This document shows positions 25,100 to 33,284 of a stretch of 64,000 bases of DNA, piece by piece (the first letter of the stretch is position 1; every line of letters starts with the position of its first letter). Made by a program: the position numbers and the translations under genes. This DNA is from RPQJ01 sp963846315 (GTDB taxonomy: Bacteria > Pseudomonadota > Gammaproteobacteria > Steroidobacterales > Steroidobacteraceae), in NCBI GenBank assembly GCA_963846315.1, contig CAWJVM010000015.1:124001-188000 (forward strand). Reading direction: 5' to 3'. The notes under the pieces are model-generated. The model was not told where the DNA came from and made no database searches. It saw only the letters and a list, made by a program, of their open reading frames with translations.

Positions 25100-26107
25100 A
25101 TGGACTCTGCGCCGCTGCTGTTCGCGCCGCTTGCGTCGCGCGCCTTCGGTGAGCGCGTGGCAACGTGCCTCGGCACGCCGCTCGCGCCGCTCGAGGAGCG
25201 CGACTACGAAGGCGGTGAGCACAAGTCCAGGCCTCTGGTCAGCGTTCGCGGGCGCGTCGTCTACGTCATTCAATCGCTGAGTGGCGACGAGGCGGGCAGC
25301 GCCAACGACCGCCTCTGCCGCGTCCTGTTCCTGATCGCCGCCCTCAAGGATGCCGGCGCCGCGCGCGTGACCGCCTGCCTGCCGTACATCGCCTATTCGC
25401 GCAAGGACCGGCGCACCAAGGAACGCGATCCGGTCAATTCACGTTACATCGCGCAGTTGCTCGAAGCCGTCGGCGTCGATCACGTGATGGTGATGGACGT
25501 GCACAATGTCGCAGCGTTCGAAAACGCGTTCCGTTGCAGTGTCGACCTGCTCGAGGCCGCGCCGTTGCTCGCGGACAGGATCGTCGAGCAGGCAGGTGGC
25601 AGCAAAGTGACCATCGTGTCGCCGGATTTCGGCGGCGCCAAGCGCGCGCAACGGGTGCAGGCGCTGGTCGCGGTGCGATCCGGCGTGCCCGTCGAATTCG
25701 CCGTCTTCGAAAAGCGCCGTGACGAAGGCGAGGTCAGTGGTGACCTGGTCATCGGCCCGGTCGCAGGCCGGCATGCGGTCGTAGTCGACGACCTGATCAG
25801 CGCGGGAACGACGATCCTGCGGGCGGTGCAGGCGTGCCGCGCGGCGGGCGCGCTGTCGGTGACGGCTTTTGCGACGCACGGAGTGTTCGCGCCAGGCGCC
25901 AAGCGGCTGCTCGGTCCCGACGGACCCGATCGCCTGTATGTCACCGACACGCTGCTGCCCACGCGGTTGGCGCCTCCCCCGGGTGCCGCCGGCAGGCTGG
26001 TCGTCCTGCCGGCGTCGGCCTTGTTCGCCGAGGCCCTGCGCCGCATCGGCACGGGTGAATCCGTCGTCGCATTGCGCGAGATGGAGCGCAAACCGCCGAA
26101 GCCTTGA
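25100..26107 (+). CDS. PRPP-synthetase paralogue (ribose-phosphate diphosphokinase family)
   Basis: A 335-residue divergent relative of prs at 8777. It keeps the two-domain plan: YSRKDRRTKERDPVN as catalytic loop (from residue 99), MDVHNVAAFENAF replacing DLHADQIQGFFD, and PRPP loop DDLISAGTT at 230-238 in place of DDMVDTAGT. The binding-loop changes suggest another or relaxed substrate, but kinase activity remains possible. The start is ATG 25100 (GTG directly before it is an alternative), with a poor Shine-Dalgarno, consistent with coupling to the hibernation-factor gene. Confidence 0.85.
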   Translation: MDSAPLLFAPLASRAFGERVATCLGTPLAPLEERDYEGGEHKSRPLVSVRGRVVYVIQSLSGDEAGSANDRLCRVLFLIAALKDAGAARVTACLPYIAYSRKDRRTKERDPVNSRYIAQLLEAVGVDHVMVMDVHNVAAFENAFRCSVDLLEAAPLLADRIVEQAGGSKVTIVSPDFGGAKRAQRVQALVAVRSGVPVEFAVFEKRRDEGEVSGDLVIGPVAGRHAVVVDDLISAGTTILRAVQACRAAGALSVTAFATHGVFAPGAKRLLGPDGPDRLYVTDTLLPTRLAPPPGAAGRLVVLPASALFAEALRRIGTGESVVALREMERKPPKP

Positions 26108-26171
26108 GCCGTATCCAGCCGGGGTTTGCTAACCTTTCGCGCATCGTCGCGAACAATGGAGCGCATCCCGC

Positions 26172-26555
26172 ATGAACGCAGTTCCCAGTCCTGCCGTCGT
26201 GAAAATCGACGCCGCGTCGGGCACCGAGGAAAGGCTCGAACTCGATCCCGCACGCCTGGCGGCTGGCAGTCCGCTGCCGGAGCAGTTCGTCCGCAATGCG
26301 TACACGGACGCCGGCGGGAGGTTCTTCGCCGGCACCTGGCGCAGCAGCGTCGGGGCCTGGCGGGTCACGTATACCGAGAACGAGCTGTGCGTCCTGACGG
26401 CCGGCCGCATCCGCATCACCGATGACCAGGGCCGCCAGGCGACGTACGGGCCGGGCGACAGCTTCGTGATGCCGGCCGGGTTCGCCGGCCTGTGGGAGGT
26501 CCTGGAGCCGGCGCAGAAGCTCTACGCCATTTACGAACCCGCCGCCGAGGCCTGA
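26172..26555 (+). CDS. Cupin-domain protein
   Basis: A 127-residue single-domain cupin of the Cupin_3/EutQ-like type: GTWRSSVGAWRVTY, then ENELCVLTAGRIRITDDQG and YGPGDSFVMPAGFAGLWEV. The classic metal-binding histidines are replaced (Glu and Trp at those places), as is common in this subfamily. No catalytic role can be assigned. It follows the PRPP-synthetase paralogue by 64 bp on the same strand, with its own possible promoter region. Confidence 0.8.
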   Translation: MNAVPSPAVVKIDAASGTEERLELDPARLAAGSPLPEQFVRNAYTDAGGRFFAGTWRSSVGAWRVTYTENELCVLTAGRIRITDDQGRQATYGPGDSFVMPAGFAGLWEVLEPAQKLYAIYEPAAEA

Positions 26556-26640
26556 ACCATGCAGGTGCGTCTGGCGGGGCGTGTGCGCCTCGCCGGTGCA
26601 TCCGCCGGATCCCACCCCGCGCCATCACAGGCTTTTCGAA

Positions 26641-26656
26641 TGGCACACTTCCTGCA
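26641..26656 (+). promoter_or_regulatory. Sigma-54-type promoter upstream of torF
   Basis: TGGCACACTTCCTGCA has GG and GC exactly 10 bases apart and two differences from TGGCACG-N4-TTGCW. It is 122 bp before the ATG at 26778, so the leader would be about 110 bases. Confidence 0.5.
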
Positions 26657-26692
26657 CTGCAGGATGCCGAGCCGCGGCGCGGTGGGCGTTCG

Positions 26693-26721
26693 TTCTGAAA
26701 GCGTATCGCTCCTGCTACACT
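26693..26721 (+). promoter_or_regulatory. Sigma-70-type promoter of torF
   Basis: TTCTGA (26693-26698) and TACACT (26716-26721) are separated by 17 bp, predicting a start near 26728. It lies downstream of the sigma-54-type site, so torF may have two promoters. Confidence 0.5.
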
Positions 26722-26777
26722 AGCGGCGATGGTCGTTTAATTTGTGTTGTTGTTAAGCAACAAAAGAGGTAGCCGAG

Positions 26778-27481
26778 ATGAAATTTACCCATGGCCTGGC
26801 AGCGTTGGTGCTCTCGCTGACCGCGGTAGCTGCGCAAGCTGAAATCACCGGTAACGCAGCGGTGGTTAGCGACTACAACTGGCGCGGTATCACCCAGACC
26901 ACCCAGGACCCTGCGCTGCAGGGCGGCATCGACTATTCGCACGAAAGTGGCTTCTACCTCGGCGCCTGGGGCAGCAATGTCGATTTCGGTGGCTATTACG
27001 ACGAGAACGTCGAAATCGACCTCTACACGGGCTTCCGCGGTGGCGATGCCGTGACCTGGGACGTCGGCCTGATCTACTACACCTATCCGGGCGCGGACGA
27101 CATCGACTTTGGCGAAATCTATGCCGGCCTCGGCTACCAGTGGCTGAGCGGCAAGGTCTCCTATTCGAACGACTTCGGGAACTCCGGCGAGTCGGCGTTC
27201 TACTATGAAGCCAACGCGGCGTACGAGCTGCCGGCCAACTTCGGCGTGACCGGGCATCTCGGCTACAGCGACGGCGACGCCATCGACCTGTTCTACGAGG
27301 ACAGCTACATGGACTGGTCGGTCGGCGTGACGTACGCGTACAGCCACTTCACGTTCGGCCTGAAGTACGCGGACGGCAGTGACCTGAGCCTCGCTCGACG
27401 GCACGCGCGGACGACGTCAACAGCAGCGAAGGCGTGGCGATCTTCTCGATCTCGACTTCGTTCCCGTGGACGAAGGAGTAA
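26778..27481 (+). CDS. TorF-family putative porin (frameshifted near the C-terminus)
   Basis: An outer-membrane beta-barrel with signal peptide MKFTHGLAALVLSLTAVAAQA, then ITGNAAVVSDYNWRGITQT and alternating aromatic strands typical of the TIGR02001/TorF family. GAGG at 26766 sets the start. The frame breaks at about 27390-27408; the downstream frame gives ADDVNSSEGVAIFSISTSFP and ends WTKE at TAA 27479-27481, a proper last strand. Uncorrected, the frame runs on to 27647 in Arg-rich nonsense. In other gammaproteobacteria this family is often next to glnK-amtB, and a sigma-54-type site here fits nitrogen control. The substrate is unknown. Confidence 0.8.
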
Positions 27482-27518
27482 GCGACTCGCGCGTCGCCTG
27501 ACGCTCAGGACCGCCTGC

Positions 27519-27555
27519 AACGCCCGGTCTCCGCAAGGAGGCCGGGCGTTTTGTT
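27519..27555 (+). terminator. Intrinsic terminator after torF
   Basis: Stem AACGCCCGG (27519-27527) with CCGGGCGTT (27542-27550), an inner TCTCC/GGAG extension and loop GCAA, then TTTTGTTG. It lies 38 bp after the restored stop at 27481 and inside the uncorrected frame, supporting 27481 as the real end. Confidence 0.9.
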
Positions 27556-27680
27556 GTGGCGGCGCACGCCAGGTGTTCGTCAGGCGTGTGCCGGGCGCTC
27601 GCCAAACCCGGCGTGCCCGGAGTACCGTGCGTCGCTCACGCAGATGAATGCAACCGCTGCCACGACATGAGGGTGCGCCG

Positions 27681-28352
27681 ATGCTCAAGCTTCACGGATT
27701 TCCGGTCAGCAACTACACCAACATGGTCGAACTCGCCCTGCTCGAAAAAGGGCTGCCGTTCGAATACGTGCTGACGTTTCCGGAACCGACGCCCGCCTTC
27801 CTCGCCCGCAGTCCGCGCGGCAAGGTCCCCTTTCTCAGCACGCCGCAGGGCTTCATCAACGAGGCCAGTGTGATCCTCGACTACCTCGAAGACGTCGATG
27901 CGACCCGGCGCCTGTTGCCGGAGAATCCGCAGGCACGAGCCACCGTTCGTGCACTGATGAAAGAGATCGAGCTCTACATCGAGTTGCCGGCGCGCAGCTG
28001 CTTCGCGGAAGTGTTCTTCGGCGGCACCGTGGCCGATGCGATCAAGGGCAAGGCGCGCGAAGAGCTGCTCGCGGGCTTTGCCACGCTCCAACGCCACGCC
28101 CGCTTCGCACCGTTCGTCGCCGGTGACAGCTTCACGCTGGCCGACATCGTTTTCCTCTACAGCGTCGACATCGCGGTCGCGGTGGGCAAGCGGCTGTGGG
28201 ACCTGGACCTGCTCGGCGACATGCCGGCGGCCCAGGGGCTGTTGCAGCGACTCAACGAAAATCCGCACGTCCAGGCCATCGCTGCCAAACGCGAAGCGGG
28301 TACGCCGGCATTCGTGGCGGCGGTGCGCGCGCGCCTGCAGGGCGCCCGCTAG
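27681..28352 (+). CDS. Glutathione S-transferase family protein
   Basis: A 223-residue cytosolic GST. The N-terminal thioredoxin fold starts LKLHGFPVSNYTNMVELALLE, with a Ser in the activating position, then SPRGKVPFL (cis-Pro) and NEASVILDYLED (glutathione gamma-Glu site). The C-terminal helical domain has FTLADIVFLYSVD. ATG 27681 is chosen over the in-frame ATG at 27648 because the latter adds an unrelated stretch. It converges on the aminotransferase gene with a 4-bp gap. Confidence 0.9.
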   Translation: MLKLHGFPVSNYTNMVELALLEKGLPFEYVLTFPEPTPAFLARSPRGKVPFLSTPQGFINEASVILDYLEDVDATRRLLPENPQARATVRALMKEIELYIELPARSCFAEVFFGGTVADAIKGKAREELLAGFATLQRHARFAPFVAGDSFTLADIVFLYSVDIAVAVGKRLWDLDLLGDMPAAQGLLQRLNENPHVQAIAAKREAGTPAFVAAVRARLQGAR

Positions 28353-28356
28353 AGCG

Positions 28357-29685
28357 TCAGCCCAGCTCCTGCAGCACGTCGCCGAGGATGCCGAACACCT
28401 GGTCGATGTGCTGCTTCTCGATGATCAACGGCGGCGACATCGCGATGATGTCGCCCGTCACGCGCAGCAGCAGTCCTTTCTCGAACGCCCGCACGAACGT
28501 GTTGTAGCCGCGCAGGCCGGGCTTGCCGGGGACGGGTTCGAGCTCCACGGCGCCGATCAGCCCGAGGTTGCGCAGGTCGATCACGTGCGGCCGGCCCCGC
28601 AGCGAATGCACGCCATCGGCCCAGTAGGGCGCCATGTCGTTGGCACGCGTCAGCAGGCCTTCCTTGCGGTAGATTTCCTGCGTCGCGATGCCCGCCGCGC
28701 AGGCGACCGGGTGGGCGGAATACGTGTAACCGTGGAAGAGTTCGATAGCCCCTTCGGGGCCTTGCATGAAGGTGCTGTAGATCTGGTCACTCGCCGCGAC
28801 CGCGCCCATCGGCACCGCGCCATTCGTGAGGCCCTTGGCCATCGTGATCATGTCGGGTTGCACGCCGAAGAACCCGGCGCCGAACGGCGCGCCGAGCCGG
28901 CCGAACCCCGTAATCACCTCGTCGAAGATCAGCAGGATGCCGTGCTTGGTGCAGAGGCTGCGCAGGCGTTCGAGGTAGCCCTTGGGCGGGATCAGCACGC
29001 CCGTTGAGCCCGCGACCGGTTCGACGATCACCGCGGCGATGTTGCTCGCGTCGTGCAGCGCGACGATGCGCTCGAGTTCATCGGCCAGGTTCGCGCCGTG
29101 TTCGGGAATGCCGCGCGTGTACGCATTCCTCGCCAGGTCGTGCGTGTGCGGCAGGTGATCGACGCCCGGCAGCATCGCCCCGAACCACTTGCGGTTGTTG
29201 ACCATGCCGCCGACGGAAATGCCGCCGAAGCCGACGCCGTGGTAACCCCGCTCACGGCCGATGAAACGCGTGCGTGACGCCTCGCCGCGCGCACGGTGAT
29301 AAGCGAGCGCGATCTTGAGCGCCGTGTCGACCGACTCGGAACCGGAGTTGGTGAAGAACACGTGCCCCATGTCCTGCGGCAGCCAGCCCGCGACATCGTT
29401 GGCCAGCTGGAACGCCGTCGGGTGTCCCATCTGGAAAGGCGGGGCGTACTCCATCGTCGCGATCTGCCTGGCCACCGCCTCGCTGATTTCCTTGCGGCCG
29501 TGCCCCGCATTCACGCACCACAAGCCCGCGACCGCGTCGAGGATCTGCCGGCCGTCGGGCGTCCAGTAGTGCATGCCTTCGGCCTTCGCCAGCATCCGGG
29601 GGTTGGCCTTGAACTGGCGATTGGCCGTGAACGGCATCCAGAAGGCTTCCATCTGGTCGCGGGGCAGCGCTGCGGGGGCGGTCAT
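28357..29685 (-). CDS. Class III omega-amino acid:pyruvate aminotransferase
   Basis: A 442-residue PLP enzyme of the beta-alanine/omega-amino acid transaminase group. Marks are MEAFWMPFTANRQFK at the N-terminus, TNSGSESVDTALKIA (cofactor phosphate), LIFDEVITGFGRLG (PLP ring Asp) and the Lys in DMITMAKGLTNGAVPMG. The expected reaction moves the terminal amine of beta-alanine or related omega-amino acids to pyruvate, yielding a semialdehyde. It diverges from the XRE-cupin regulator over 118 bp; the aldehyde dehydrogenase beyond could take the product. ATG 29685 is used; the longer upstream frame runs across the regulator. Confidence 0.92.
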   Translation of the reverse strand: MTAPAALPRDQMEAFWMPFTANRQFKANPRMLAKAEGMHYWTPDGRQILDAVAGLWCVNAGHGRKEISEAVARQIATMEYAPPFQMGHPTAFQLANDVAGWLPQDMGHVFFTNSGSESVDTALKIALAYHRARGEASRTRFIGRERGYHGVGFGGISVGGMVNNRKWFGAMLPGVDHLPHTHDLARNAYTRGIPEHGANLADELERIVALHDASNIAAVIVEPVAGSTGVLIPPKGYLERLRSLCTKHGILLIFDEVITGFGRLGAPFGAGFFGVQPDMITMAKGLTNGAVPMGAVAASDQIYSTFMQGPEGAIELFHGYTYSAHPVACAAGIATQEIYRKEGLLTRANDMAPYWADGVHSLRGRPHVIDLRNLGLIGAVELEPVPGKPGLRGYNTFVRAFEKGLLLRVTGDIIAMSPPLIIEKQHIDQVFGILGDVLQELG

Positions 29686-29731
29686 GGCGGGGTACCCGAT
29701 GAGTGATTCGACCGGCCGATGATAAGAAAAA

Positions 29732-29803
29732 TTGACACTTGGCTCAAATGAACGTGAAATTCGGCCTGTTTTGAACCTATGTGTGCAGGATATTGAACAC
29801 CCT
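29732..29803. promoter_or_regulatory. Divergent control region of the aminotransferase and XRE-cupin gene
   Basis: It holds TTGACA at 29732-29737 with TGAAAT 17 bp on, a plausible plus-strand promoter. Three related motifs also occur, TTGACAC, TTGAACC and TTGAACAC (29732, 29771, 29793), which could be operators of the adjacent regulator. GATATTGAACA loosely resembles the E. coli PuuR box. This is unverified. Confidence 0.4.
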
Positions 29804-30361
29804 GTGAGCGAGCTCAGCATCGACGTCGGTGCCCACCTGCGGGCCGTGCGCACCATGTATGGCCTGTCGCAGCGAGAGTTGGCGAAGCGTGCCGGCGTGA
29901 CCAACGGCTTGATCTCGTTGATCGAGCAGAACCGCGTCAGCCCCTCGGTCAGCTCGCTGAAGAAGGTGCTCGACGGCATCCCGATGTCGCTCGCGGAGTT
30001 CTTCACCCTCGATTTCTCGGCGAGCCCGCAAGTGTTCTTCCGCAGTGACGAACTGCCGGTCATGGGCGACCGTTCGGTGATTTTCAAGCTGGTGGCCGCC
30101 CGCCGGCCGAACCGGGCCATGGCCGTACTGCACGAGCACTATGAGCCCGGTGCCGACACGGGTGCCGACATGCTGCGGCACGAAGGCGAGGAGGGTGGCG
30201 TCGTGGTCCGTGGCCGCATCGAGCTCACCGTCGGCGCCGAGACGCGGCAACTCGGCCCCGGCGATGCCTATTACTTCACCAGCGCGATCCCGCACCGCTT
30301 CCGTAACACCGGCACCGATCCGTGCGAGATCATTTCCGCCAATGCGCCACCGACCTTCTGA
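29804..30361 (+). CDS. XRE-family regulator with cupin sensor (PuuR-like)
   Basis: A 185-residue repressor type. The helix-turn-helix spans about residues 8-62 (GLSQRELAKRAGVTNGLISL, then IEQNRVSPSVSSLKK), followed by a C-terminal cupin (ADMLRHEGEEGGVVVRGRIE, then GPGDAYYFTSAIPHRFRN). This matches PuuR, which represses polyamine catabolism in E. coli and senses putrescine. GTG 29804 is the start; no strong Shine-Dalgarno is seen. Position between an omega-aminotransferase gene and an aldehyde dehydrogenase gene makes it the likely local regulator. Confidence 0.88.
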   Translation: MSELSIDVGAHLRAVRTMYGLSQRELAKRAGVTNGLISLIEQNRVSPSVSSLKKVLDGIPMSLAEFFTLDFSASPQVFFRSDELPVMGDRSVIFKLVAARRPNRAMAVLHEHYEPGADTGADMLRHEGEEGGVVVRGRIELTVGAETRQLGPGDAYYFTSAIPHRFRNTGTDPCEIISANAPPTF

Positions 30362-30387
30362 AACGGCGACAATCACAGCGAAGTCCC

Positions 30388-31896
30388 ATGAACCAGACAG
30401 CCACCCCCACCGTGCAGGACTGGCACGACCGCGCCGCCGCGCTCGCCATCAACGGCCAGGCCTTCATCGATGGCCGCTACGTCGCTGCCGCCAGCGGCGA
30501 ATCGTTCGACGACATCACGCCGATCGATGGCCGCGTGATCGCGCGCGTCGCATCGACCGACCAGGCGGACGTCGAGCGCGCCGTTGCCGCGGCACGCCGG
30601 GCATTCGACAGCGGTGCCTGGTCGAGGCAACCGCCGCGCGAACGCAAACGCGTGCTGCAGCGGTTTGCCGAACTGATCCTCGCACACCGGGACGAGCTGG
30701 CGCTGCTCGAGACGCTGGACATGGGCAAACCCATCTCCGACAGCCTGGCCGTGGACATTCCGGCCACGGCGCGCTGCATCGCCTGGTACGCGGAAGCCGT
30801 CGACAAGGTGTACGACGAGGTCGCACCGACGGCGTACGACCAGCTTGCGCTCATCACGCGTGAACCGATCGGCGTCGTCGCCGCGATCGTGCCGTGGAAT
30901 TTCCCGCTGATCATGGCTGCGTGGAAGATCGGCCCGGCGCTCGCCGCCGGCAATTCGTTCATCCTCAAGCCGTCCGAAAAGTCGCCGCTGTCGGCGATTC
31001 GGCTCGCCGCGCTGGCCGCCGAAGCCGGCATTCCCGACGGCGTCTTCAATGTGCTGCCCGGCTACGGCCACACGGCCGGCCAGGCGCTGGCGCTGCACAT
31101 GGACGTCGACTGCCTCGGCTTCACCGGCTCGACGCGCACCGGCAAGCTCATGCTGCAGTACTCGGGGCAGTCGAACATGAAGCGAGTGTGGCTGGAGTGC
31201 GGCGGCAAGTCGCCGAACATCATCCTGGCAGACTGTCCCGATCTCGATCGTGCCGCGGCGACCGCGGCCGGCGCGATCTTCTTCAACCAGGGCGAGATGT
31301 GCACGGCGGCGTCGCGTCTGATCATCGAAGCAAGCGTGCGTGACCGCGTGCTCGAGAAAGTCGTCGAGGCGAGTCGCGCGATGCAGCCGGGCGATCCGCT
31401 CGATCCCGCGACGCGCATGGGTGCAATCGTCGACGAGATCCAGACCAGGACCGTGCTCGGCTACATCGACTCGGGCAGGTCGGAGGGCGCGGCGGTGCTG
31501 GCAGGCGGCCAGCGCGTGCGCGAGCAGACGGGGGGTTGCTACATAGAACCCACCGTCTTTTCGAACGTGACGACCGACATGCGCATCGCGCGCGAGGAAA
31601 TTTTCGGGCCCGTGCTGGCGGCCATCACCGTCAAGGACGCCGAAGAGGCCGTGCGTGTCGGCAATGGCGTCGAGTACGGCCTGGCGGCGGCGGTGTGGAC
31701 CCGCGACATCGGCAAGGCGCATCGCATGGCGAAAGCACTGCGCGCCGGCATGGTCTACGTCAACTGCTACGACGCCGACGACATCACCGTGCCCTTCGGC
31801 GGTTTCAAGCAGTCGGGCACGGGTCGCGACAAGTCGCTGCACGCCTTCGACAAGTACACTGAACTCAAGACCACCTGGATCGACCTGTCACAATGA
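30388..31896 (+). CDS. Aldehyde dehydrogenase, PuuC-like
   Basis: A 502-residue NAD(P)+-dependent aldehyde dehydrogenase closest in pattern to gamma-glutamyl-gamma-aminobutyraldehyde dehydrogenase PuuC. Catalytic Cys305 is in GEMCTAASR and the general base Glu270 in LECGGKSPN. PWNFPLIMAAWKIGPALAAG is the cofactor loop. It starts 26 bp after the regulator and ends with an ATGA overlap into the MaoC/phosphotransacetylase gene, so the four genes form one operon. The Shine-Dalgarno is weak. Substrates are probably amine-derived aldehydes. Confidence 0.92.
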   Translation: MNQTATPTVQDWHDRAAALAINGQAFIDGRYVAAASGESFDDITPIDGRVIARVASTDQADVERAVAAARRAFDSGAWSRQPPRERKRVLQRFAELILAHRDELALLETLDMGKPISDSLAVDIPATARCIAWYAEAVDKVYDEVAPTAYDQLALITREPIGVVAAIVPWNFPLIMAAWKIGPALAAGNSFILKPSEKSPLSAIRLAALAAEAGIPDGVFNVLPGYGHTAGQALALHMDVDCLGFTGSTRTGKLMLQYSGQSNMKRVWLECGGKSPNIILADCPDLDRAAATAAGAIFFNQGEMCTAASRLIIEASVRDRVLEKVVEASRAMQPGDPLDPATRMGAIVDEIQTRTVLGYIDSGRSEGAAVLAGGQRVREQTGGCYIEPTVFSNVTTDMRIAREEIFGPVLAAITVKDAEEAVRVGNGVEYGLAAAVWTRDIGKAHRMAKALRAGMVYVNCYDADDITVPFGGFKQSGTGRDKSLHAFDKYTELKTTWIDLSQ

Positions 31897-33284
31897 GCGG
31901 CTACAGCAACGTCACCTTCGACGAGATCGAGATCGGCGCCACGGCCAGCGCCGAACGCGTGGTGGGACAGAATGAGATCGAGGCACTGCTGCTGGTCTCG
32001 GGCGATGTCGTGCCGTTCCATGTCGTGGATGGCACCAGCGTCGAGCCCAGCGACCTGTGCGTCGAGGCGGTGGCGGCGGAGGCCATCATCTCAGGCATGC
32101 TCGAACGGCGGCTGCCCGGACCGGGCACTCGCATCGTCTCGCAGCAACTGGAATTCAACGGCGTGATCCGCGTGGGCGACCTGGTCCGTGCGACCGTGAC
32201 GGTGCGCGAGAAGGCCACCGAGAATCGTCGCGTGCTGTTCGACTGCGAGGTCGATGCGGCGGGCGAGACCGTGCTGCACGGGACGGTCATCGTCGAGGCG
32301 CCGCACCGCAAGGCGACCTTCCCCGAATTGTCGCGACCCGAGTTCATGATCCGTCGCAACGACGTGTTTGCGCGGCTGCTCAGGCGCTGTGAACCGCTGG
32401 CACCGGTGTCGTGCGCCGTCGCGCACCCGTGCGATCCCGATTCGCTGATGGGTGCGCTGGAAGCGGCCCGGCTCAACCTGATCGTGCCCGTGCTGGTAGG
32501 ACCCGCGACCCGCATACGCGCCCTGGCGAACGGGCTGGGACAGGACATCTCGAACTTCCGGCTGGTCAACACCGAGCACAGTCATGCGTCGGCCGAGGCC
32601 GCGGTGACACTCGCCCGCAACGGCGAAGTCGAAACGCTGATGAAGGGCAGCCTGCACACCGACGAGATCATGACAGCCGTCGTGTCGTCGCAGGGCGGGC
32701 TGCGCACCGAACGTCGCGTCAGCCACGTGTTCGTCATGGACGTGCCGGCCTACGATCGCATCCTGTTCGTCACGGACGCCGCGATCAATATCGAACCCTC
32801 GCTCAAGGAAAAAGCCGACATCGCGCAGAACGCGATCGACCTCGCGCGCAACCTCGGCATCGACACGCCCAAGGTGGCCATCCTGTCGGCCGTGGAGATG
32901 GTCAACCCGGACATCAACTCGACCATCGATGCCGCGGCGCTGTGCAAGATGTCGGACCGGGGCCAGATTCGCGGAGCCATTCTCGACGGGCCGCTCGCGT
33001 TCGACAATGCGATCAGCGAACTCGCTGCCCGCACCAAGAGCATCCATTCGCCCGTCGCGGGGCGCGCCGACATCCTGCTCGTGCCCAACATCGAGGCTGG
33101 CAACATGCTGGCCAAGCAACTGCAGTACTTCGCGGGCGCCGACAGCGCCGGGATCGTGCTCGGCGCGCGCGTGCCGGTGATCCTGACGAGTCGCGCCGAC
33201 AACGTGCGCATGCGCATCGGTTCGGCGGCGGTGGCTAAGCTCGTCGTCCACGCGCGACGCGCGGCGATACCGCCGCTCAAGTGA
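31893..33284 (+). CDS. Bifunctional MaoC enoyl-CoA hydratase / phosphate acetyltransferase
   Basis: A 463-residue fusion: a MaoC-like hot-dog domain (about 1-145, with VVPFHVVDG where the catalytic Asp/His often lie) and a phosphate acyltransferase domain (about 160-463, with MKGSLHTDEIMTAVV and FVTDAAINIEPSLKEKA). It should convert acyl-CoA to acyl phosphate, with the MaoC part hydrating or binding an enoyl-CoA. It overlaps the dehydrogenase (ATGA) and the kinase gene. Such fusions usually accompany acetate or butyrate kinase, as here. Confidence 0.92.
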   Translation: MSGYSNVTFDEIEIGATASAERVVGQNEIEALLLVSGDVVPFHVVDGTSVEPSDLCVEAVAAEAIISGMLERRLPGPGTRIVSQQLEFNGVIRVGDLVRATVTVREKATENRRVLFDCEVDAAGETVLHGTVIVEAPHRKATFPELSRPEFMIRRNDVFARLLRRCEPLAPVSCAVAHPCDPDSLMGALEAARLNLIVPVLVGPATRIRALANGLGQDISNFRLVNTEHSHASAEAAVTLARNGEVETLMKGSLHTDEIMTAVVSSQGGLRTERRVSHVFVMDVPAYDRILFVTDAAINIEPSLKEKADIAQNAIDLARNLGIDTPKVAILSAVEMVNPDINSTIDAAALCKMSDRGQIRGAILDGPLAFDNAISELAARTKSIHSPVAGRADILLVPNIEAGNMLAKQLQYFAGADSAGIVLGARVPVILTSRADNVRMRIGSAAVAKLVVHARRAAIPPLK

